Below the pieces are notes generated by a model. It did not search any database, was not told the origin of the DNA, and saw only the letters and a list, made by a program, of their open reading frames with translations. A stretch of DNA of 7,944 bases from the NCBI GenBank assembly GCA_964592255.1, contig CAZQCI010000100.1, forward strand, positions 1-7,944, read 5' to 3'. This stretch comes from CAZQCI01 sp964592255. Lineage in GTDB: Bacteria; UBA10199; SBBF01. Position 1 is the stretch's first letter. Each line of letters starts with the position of its first letter. Position numbers and translations under genes: made by a program. Positions 3,275 to 7,944 of this stretch are shown piece by piece.

Positions 3275-5728
3275 ATGGAAGCCTTGTTTGGCCATAATTC
3301 TTCTTCTTTTGACAATCCCCCTGCCAGTTTTTCTGACCCAGCTAGGGAAGTTAAGTTTCGGAAAGATACGCTTATCGAGGAGTTGTTATCCTTAGGTCAT
3401 GCTAAAATTACACCTCAAATTGCCAAGCTGATTGGTGATGAGGTGGAAAAAGAAATCCATCGCAAGAAAATAGCGTCTCTCTCCATGGAACTGATTAGCG
3501 AATTGGTTGAAGAAAAGTTATCCGAACTGGGGCTTATTAAATCGAAAAAAGCTTCTGAAGAAAAACCCGCGATGAGCTTGGTACCGGTGAATCAGGAATT
3601 ATTTCCGGAAGTTTTGGAAGTGATGGCGCCTAGTGATAGTAAGAAAAATGAACACCCTTCTGGTCGCAGAGCTCCATCGTTTACTGAAGTGGGTTTTGAA
3701 TATTTACGTCGTCATTTTTTGATTAAAAACGAAAGCGGTGAGGTTGTTGAAACGGTTGAGGCTTTGTTGACACGCGTGGCACGAGCCATTGCAGCCGTTG
3801 ATATTCGTTATTCTCCAAGCGATGACCTAGAAAGTATCGAGACAGACTTTTATAATTTGATGGCAGCCCGTGAATTTTTGCCAGCTCCTTCCATCCTGGC
3901 CAATGCTGGACGAGCTCTTTCGGTTTTATCTAACTCGTTTACCATTCCGGTACAAGACACCATGGAATCGATTTTTGAAGCCATGAAACAGACGGCTATT
4001 GTGCATAAAATGGGTGGATCGACGGGTTTTTCTTTTAACAATCTTCGCCCTAAAAAAGATAATGTTAAATCAACACATGGTTTTTCTTCCGGACCTGTTT
4101 CGTTCATGAAGGTTTACAATCAAGCCACCACCGCAGTGCAAGAAGGTGGTAAAAACTCTGGTATCAACCGAGGCTTGCTGCATATTGACCATCCGGATAT
4201 TTTGGAATTTCTTTCAGCTCAAGAGGGTGATACACCTCTGACTCATTTTGCTTTGTCAGTAGGTATGACGTCATTTTTTATGAAAGCGGTAGAGCGGGAT
4301 GAGTCGTATGCTTTGGTTAATCCTCGTTCCGGAGATTCGGGGCGCAGTGTTAAAGCGGGAAAAGTTTTTCAAAGTATTGCTCGTCATATTTTTGAAAATG
4401 CCCAGCCGAGCTTGGTGTTTTGCGACCGCATGGAATCAGCGAATCCTACCCCGCTTAAAGGCCCTATCAGTACACTGGAACCTATCAGTGAACAGCCGTT
4501 GCAATCTTTCGAAACATTACATTACGGTAGCATCAACCTCGCTTCGGTTGTGGAACAGGGAAAAATACAATGGGAAAAACTAAAACGCATCGTTGGCCAA
4601 GCGGTACATTTTTTGGATAACGCCATTGAAGCGGATCATTATCCTCTGCCTGAAATTGAAGAGGCTGTTAAAGCTAATCGAAAAATTGCGGTGTCTGTGA
4701 TGGGTTGGGCCGATCTGTTGGTCAAACTTAAAATTCCTTATGCATCTTTTGAGGCTGAAACTTTGGCCGGGCAGTTGATGTCGTTTATTCAGAATGAAGC
4801 TCAACATGCTTCCATGCTTTTAGGTAAAAAACGAGGGGCGTTTCCCAACCACGATAATAGCGTTTTTGCCGATCGTGGCTTTAAGCGGCGTAATGCTTTA
4901 GTGACGGCGATTGTCCCCGCAAATATTTTGGCTCTCTTGGCCAATTGTGCCCCCGGCTTAGAACCTCTGCCTTATTTAGCTACTGTTTTAAAAACAGAAA
5001 ATGTTCGCGAGTTTAAACTGATTCAACCCGATTTTGAAGCGAACTTGAAAAAGGAAAGTATTTTGACGGAATCGTTTCTTGAACGTCTCCAGGAAGAAAA
5101 CTCATTGGCTTCCTTTGAAGAAATTCCCACAGAAATGAGGAATTATTTTGTCACTCTTAACGATGTTCCAGCCGAAAGCCTTTTAAAGACTCAAGCAGTC
5201 TTTCAAAATTATGCCGAAAATAATGTAGTCCAAAGGATCCCTCTGCCAGCCACAGAAGAAGAAGTGGTTAAGCTGATTGCTTTAGCTTATCACATGGGTC
5301 TTAAAAGCTTATCCTTTAAGCCAAGAGGGTTAATCTTCTCTTTAGATTCTGACTGGGATAAAAATCTTTTTGTTCCTAAATTATTGGACAAATCAAAACA
5401 TTCTAATTCGTTACCAATACATGAAAATAGGGAGGTTCTTAAAGGTTTCACTCGTCGTCTTAAAACAGCTTGTGGTGAAGTGACCTTGACTCTTAATGAA
5501 ACAGAAGCCGGCTTATGCGAAGTGCTTTCACGTTTGGAAAAAAGTAATTCGTGTTCCTCCGCACCTGTGGAAGCCTTATCTCGCTTGGTTTCTTTGTCTC
5601 TTCGTTATGGAGTGCCTGCAGAAACCATTGCTGAGGAGCTTCATGGTATTTCGTGCCCGGAACATCGTCTCCATGGCGAGGATATACCGGCTTCTGTACC
5701 GGAAGCCTTTGCGAAGGTGCTCTCTTGA
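3275..5728 (+). CDS. class II (B12-type) ribonucleotide reductase homologue lacking its catalytic cysteines
   Basis: The product has 817 residues from the ATG at 3275, which has AAAGGA five bases upstream; an in-frame ATG at 3254 lies inside an NrdR box and adds seven residues. Numbers below count from 3254. Residues 35-95 resemble the helical part of an ATP-cone (VEKEI...ISELVEEKL), without its nucleotide-binding N-terminal strands. Residues 145-700 align with the NrdJ barrel: ARAIA, FLPAPSILANAGR, GGSTGFSFNNLRP, SSGPVSFM, HPDILEFL, ANPTP, GSINLA, SVMGWADLL and RRNALVTAIVP. Residues 728-824 are a TSCPD-type domain. Catalytic motifs are altered. The thiyl-radical motif NPCGE is EPISE (409-413: Cys to Ile, Asn to Glu, only the Glu kept). 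The redox-pair cysteines are Ser228 (LSNSF) and Leu422 (ETLHYGSINL). The PTGT loop is PANI (555-558), and the TSCPD cysteine is Val815. Ribonucleotide reduction by the known mechanism should be impossible. The frame is fully open, so I read it as a conserved pseudoenzyme, perhaps regulatory. Confidence 0.88.
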   Translation: MEALFGHNSSSFDNPPASFSDPAREVKFRKDTLIEELLSLGHAKITPQIAKLIGDEVEKEIHRKKIASLSMELISELVEEKLSELGLIKSKKASEEKPAMSLVPVNQELFPEVLEVMAPSDSKKNEHPSGRRAPSFTEVGFEYLRRHFLIKNESGEVVETVEALLTRVARAIAAVDIRYSPSDDLESIETDFYNLMAAREFLPAPSILANAGRALSVLSNSFTIPVQDTMESIFEAMKQTAIVHKMGGSTGFSFNNLRPKKDNVKSTHGFSSGPVSFMKVYNQATTAVQEGGKNSGINRGLLHIDHPDILEFLSAQEGDTPLTHFALSVGMTSFFMKAVERDESYALVNPRSGDSGRSVKAGKVFQSIARHIFENAQPSLVFCDRMESANPTPLKGPISTLEPISEQPLQSFETLHYGSINLASVVEQGKIQWEKLKRIVGQAVHFLDNAIEADHYPLPEIEEAVKANRKIAVSVMGWADLLVKLKIPYASFEAETLAGQLMSFIQNEAQHASMLLGKKRGAFPNHDNSVFADRGFKRRNALVTAIVPANILALLANCAPGLEPLPYLATVLKTENVREFKLIQPDFEANLKKESILTESFLERLQEENSLASFEEIPTEMRNYFVTLNDVPAESLLKTQAVFQNYAENNVVQRIPLPATEEEVVKLIALAYHMGLKSLSFKPRGLIFSLDSDWDKNLFVPKLLDKSKHSNSLPIHENREVLKGFTRRLKTACGEVTLTLNETEAGLCEVLSRLEKSNSCSSAPVEALSRLVSLSLRYGVPAETIAEELHGISCPEHRLHGEDIPASVPEAFAKVLS

Positions 5729-6039
5729 TTCAACTTAAAACGATTTCATTCAGCCAAGACCCAAAAGGGGTTACTTTGGAATGGGAAGATGGTTTTTCAA
5801 AAACGTTGACTGTAAGCTTGTTACGTAAAGAATGTCCTTGTGCCCCTTGTCAGTCCAAAAATTCCGGCATGGCCAATAAAAAATTGGCTCTTCCTTCTTT
5901 TAATCCTTTGCCTGATGCTGCCTATGAGCTTGTTGATATCACGAACGTGGGACATTACGCCATTGGCCTTAAATGGGCGGATGGTCATTCAACGGGTATC
6001 TATCCTTTTGATTATTTAAGAAAATTAGCGGAAGGATAG
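5725..6039 (+). CDS. DUF971 domain protein
   Basis: This 104-residue protein fills a whole DUF971 domain (PF06155, also called gamma-butyrobetaine hydroxylase-like N-terminal). Family signatures are LRKECPCAPCQ (about residues 34-44, with three cysteines), VGHYAIGLKWADGHSTGIYPFDYLRKL near the C-terminus, and an early LEWEDG strand. The same domain occurs at the C-terminus of the plant Fe-S carrier HCF101 and in other Mrp/NBP35-related contexts, so a metal or Fe-S role is possible but unproven. I place the start at TTG 5725: it overlaps the TGA of the upstream gene as TTGA, has AAGGTG at 5714-5719 as ribosome-binding site, and begins at the domain boundary. Translation is probably coupled to the RNR homologue, so it should share NrdR control. 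Its stop lies 4 nt from the stop of the convergent dehydrogenase gene. Confidence 0.85.
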   Translation: MIQLKTISFSQDPKGVTLEWEDGFSKTLTVSLLRKECPCAPCQSKNSGMANKKLALPSFNPLPDAAYELVDITNVGHYAIGLKWADGHSTGIYPFDYLRKLAEG

Positions 6040-6043
6040 TTGA

Positions 6044-7087
6044 TTATGAACCAGCAGCAATTCTCTCCATGGCCATTTCACGGGCAATCAAGCAAGTAGG
6101 GCGGTCTTCTTTTTTTGCCCGATTAAAAATTTCTTCCAAGGTTGGTTTAATTTGTTCGGTCATCTTTTTGGCTTTGGCCTCTTGATAACCGGTTAGTTCA
6201 CAAGCAACGTTAATCAGCCCTCCTGAATTGATCACATAGTCGGGAGCATACAGAATACGCTCCCGATGCAAGCGCCATCCATCAGCTTGTTCCTGACTCA
6301 ATTGATTATTGGCGGAACCGGCTACTAATTTAATGCCACTATGCCGGAGTTGAGGAATCATGCGTGCCGTGATGACGCCCCCCATGGCGCAAGGGGCAAA
6401 GACATCTCCTTTTATCTGGGATAACTCTTCCGGAGAAAACGACGTAATACCTAATTCGTTGACTGCCAGGCCGAGCACCTTTTCATCAATATCGGTGGCT
6501 GAAACAACTGCAGATTTTTCGACCAAAATTTTGGCCAAATGCCAACCGACACCACCAAGCCCTTGAATGATCATTTTTTTATTTTTGAGTGAACTATCCC
6601 CATAGATATCATGCAGTCCAGCCTGCAGTCCTTGATACACTCCATAAGCCGTCATAAAGGAAGGATCGCCACTCCCTCCTAACGTGGTGCCTGCCACGTT
6701 ACGGGTAACGGTGGCAATGGTGTCGATATCCGCCAGTTTTACACCCACGTCTTTGGCTGTAATGTATGTTCCTTCAAGGGAATCCACAAATTTTCCAAAA
6801 GATTTTAGTAATTCCGGTGTTTTGTGTTTTTGAGGATCCCCGATAATGACGGATTTTCCGCCCCCTAAAGAAAGGCCGGCCAGTGCAGCCTTGTACGTCA
6901 TGGCTTCCGCTAAGTGTAGCACATCCGTCAGTGCTTCTTTTTCAGAAGCATAAGGATAAAAACGAATCCCTCCCAACGCTGGCCCACGTTTGGTATTGTG
7001 AATGGCGATAATGGAAGTAAGTCCACCGTCCAATTGAGTCTTAATTACTTTTTCGTAGCCGGAAACAGATAGGGTTTCGATAGGCAT
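6044..7087 (-). CDS. ldh: leucine dehydrogenase (Glu/Leu/Phe/Val dehydrogenase family)
   Basis: This 347-residue NAD-dependent amino-acid dehydrogenase interconverts branched-chain amino acids and their 2-oxo acids plus ammonia. The catalytic domain contains the glycine-rich GPALGGIRFYPY (35-46), MTYKAALAGLSLGGGKSV with substrate Lys66 and catalytic Lys78, and AKDVG with Asp113. GGSGDPSFMTAYGVY leads into the Rossmann domain, QGLGGVG (175-181), with Asp199 (ATDID) at the end of the second strand, favouring NAD over NADP. Then come APCAMGGVI, SANNQL and YVINSGGLINV, all typical of leucine dehydrogenases. The length is slightly below the roughly 364 residues of Bacillus enzymes, and the sequence is complete. 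The ATG at 7087 has no clear ribosome-binding site. It lies 34 nt downstream of the transpeptidase gene, so they may be cotranscribed. Substrate choice among Leu, Val and Phe is not settled by sequence alone. Confidence 0.9.
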   Translation of the reverse strand: MPIETLSVSGYEKVIKTQLDGGLTSIIAIHNTKRGPALGGIRFYPYASEKEALTDVLHLAEAMTYKAALAGLSLGGGKSVIIGDPQKHKTPELLKSFGKFVDSLEGTYITAKDVGVKLADIDTIATVTRNVAGTTLGGSGDPSFMTAYGVYQGLQAGLHDIYGDSSLKNKKMIIQGLGGVGWHLAKILVEKSAVVSATDIDEKVLGLAVNELGITSFSPEELSQIKGDVFAPCAMGGVITARMIPQLRHSGIKLVAGSANNQLSQEQADGWRLHRERILYAPDYVINSGGLINVACELTGYQEAKAKKMTEQIKPTLEEIFNRAKKEDRPTCLIAREMAMERIAAGS

Positions 7088-7121
7088 AGCAGCATCTTAT
7101 CATAAATTCTGGAAAATACAG

Positions 7122-7944
7122 CTATTGAGTTTTTTGCAGAAGGCTTTCCTTGTCTTTTTTATAAATATCTTCGCGAAATTGTAAAACCCCTTGATCATCC
7201 ACCCAGCTAGTGAAGTATTCGATGTGAACTGGCAGCTCTTCTGGAAGGTTCACTACTTTTTGTATGCCTGTGGCGATTACTTTTTCAATAGCCGATTGGT
7301 TCCATTTTTCGTCATCATTGAGAACATATTCGGCCAATACGGTAGGTTGTTCAATGCGGACACAACCGTGGCTTAAAGCACGGTCAGCGCGTTCGAAAAG
7401 CTTATGATTGGGTGTGTCATGCAAATAAACATCATAAGAGTTTGGGAACATGAATTTGATTGTTCCTAACGCATTACCTTTTCCGGGCTTTTGAACAATA
7501 CGATATTTAAAATCCTCAGGGGTCATCGTGGACCAGTCAATACTGGCCGGATCTACTTCTGTAGTGGGGTCTTCCTTATCGACCAACTTCATTCCTTGGC
7601 GTGTGAGATAGTTATTATCTTTTTGGATATGTCTCAGCTCCTCTTGTACGGCAATTTTGTGTGGCACGTTCCAAGCAGGGTTGATGACGATGTATTTCAT
7701 TGTTTCACTAAAAATCGGCGTGCGTTTGCTACGTTGACCTGTAATGGTTCTCATACCCAAGACTTGGGAGTCACCTTCATAAACATGGAGATAAAATTCA
7801 GGAACATTCACTACCAAATACTTTGCTTCGCTTCCCAGGGTTGATTGTTGGAGTCGTTGCAAGTTGATTTTCATGGTTTTGATGATGTCTTCTAAAGAGA
7901 CATTGAGCATGTTGATAGTGAATTTAACTAATTCTACATCAACT
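7122..7944 (-). CDS. L,D-transpeptidase, YkuD domain (YcbB/LdtD-like), 5' end outside the window
   Basis: The visible 273 or so codons end at the 7122 stop. The frame stays open to the window edge (reading VDVELVKFTIN before the Met at 7910), so the Met is probably internal and the gene continues to the right. NVSLEDIIKTMKINLQRLQ corresponds to the linker that follows the peptidoglycan-binding domain in YcbB-type enzymes. The YkuD domain then begins at KYLVVNVPEFYLHVYEG. It contains VINPAWNVPHKIAVQE and a lid-like insertion, then YDVYLHDTPNH and SHGCVRIEQP. The catalytic cysteine is residue 183 and the His of LHD is residue 164 (counted from the Met at 7910). Such enzymes make 3-3 crosslinks in peptidoglycan or attach proteins to it in the periplasm. 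A signal peptide or anchor would lie in the missing N-terminus. The leucine dehydrogenase gene follows after 34 nt. Confidence 0.9.
   Translation of the reverse strand, partial: VDVELVKFTINMLNVSLEDIIKTMKINLQRLQQSTLGSEAKYLVVNVPEFYLHVYEGDSQVLGMRTITGQRSKRTPIFSETMKYIVINPAWNVPHKIAVQEELRHIQKDNNYLTRQGMKLVDKEDPTTEVDPASIDWSTMTPEDFKYRIVQKPGKGNALGTIKFMFPNSYDVYLHDTPNHKLFERADRALSHGCVRIEQPTVLAEYVLNDDEKWNQSAIEKVIATGIQKVVNLPEELPVHIEYFTSWVDDQGVLQFREDIYKKDKESLLQKTQ

Noticed and set aside
3254..5728. Calling the RNR homologue an active class II reductase, nrdJ
   Set aside because: All positions required for radical chemistry and reductant turnover are substituted, so the gene symbol of the active enzyme would mislead.
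3254..5728. Calling the RNR homologue a decaying pseudogene
   Set aside because: The frame is open for over 800 codons, fold motifs are kept, and it has a good ribosome-binding site and two operator sites.
7911..7944. Treating the Met at 7910 as the transpeptidase start
   Set aside because: The frame stays open upstream to the window edge, the Met has no ribosome-binding site, and family members have a signal and further domains before this point.

Overview
The window is a bacterial chromosomal segment of moderate to low GC. It carries a run of ten N's, so it comes from a scaffolded, probably draft or metagenomic, assembly. No phage, IS or CRISPR element is visible. A 61-residue single-histone-fold protein of the Bdellovibrio Bd0055/HBb type sits beside MutY, a class II ribonucleotide reductase (RNR) homologue, a leucine dehydrogenase and a YcbB-like L,D-transpeptidase. 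This fits a Gram-negative of the Bdellovibrionota or a related deltaproteobacterial candidate lineage. That placement is an inference: bacterial histones also occur in other phyla, and there is no marker gene here to decide.

Left edge (1-377): the 5' two-thirds of a tRNA-Lys(CTT) gene on the minus strand. Its upstream region is a tandem duplication of about 95 bp, and each copy ends in the first 15 nt of the tRNA. A minus-strand promoter with a perfect TTGACA -35 box lies upstream of the repeats, back to back with the region that should drive the histone. Plus-strand genes follow: the histone (378-563), then trhO (576-1322), 12 nt apart. Minus strand 1309-1866 is a small secreted, probably lipid-anchored, unknown protein whose 3' end overlaps trhO by 14 bp. 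The 256-bp gap to mutY holds perfect palindromes and a possible relic of a response-regulator receiver domain.

Middle (2123-3150): mutY, interrupted by the N run exactly at the codon of the catalytic glutamate. The frame on each side fits only if the real gap is 8 nt rather than 10.

Centre (3208-6039): the most unusual locus. Two good NrdR-box matches, 32 bp apart, overlap a promoter. They control an intact ORF of about 817 codons that aligns along its length with class II (B12-dependent, NrdJ) RNR, including a truncated N-terminal ATP-cone-like segment and a C-terminal TSCPD-type domain. The residues needed for chemistry are gone: NPCGE reads EPISE, both positions of the redox cysteine pair are Ser and Leu, and the TSCPD cysteine is Val. 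This looks like a maintained pseudoenzyme still wired to dNTP control. It overlaps by 4 nt (TTGA) with a DUF971 gene that starts at TTG and has its own ribosome-binding site.

Right (6044-7944, minus strand): a leucine dehydrogenase preceded by a YkuD L,D-transpeptidase whose 5' end runs off the window. The two are 34 nt apart and probably form an operon. The window is mostly housekeeping; the novelty lies in the histone, the inactivated RNR with its NrdR operator, and the tRNA-linked repeat.
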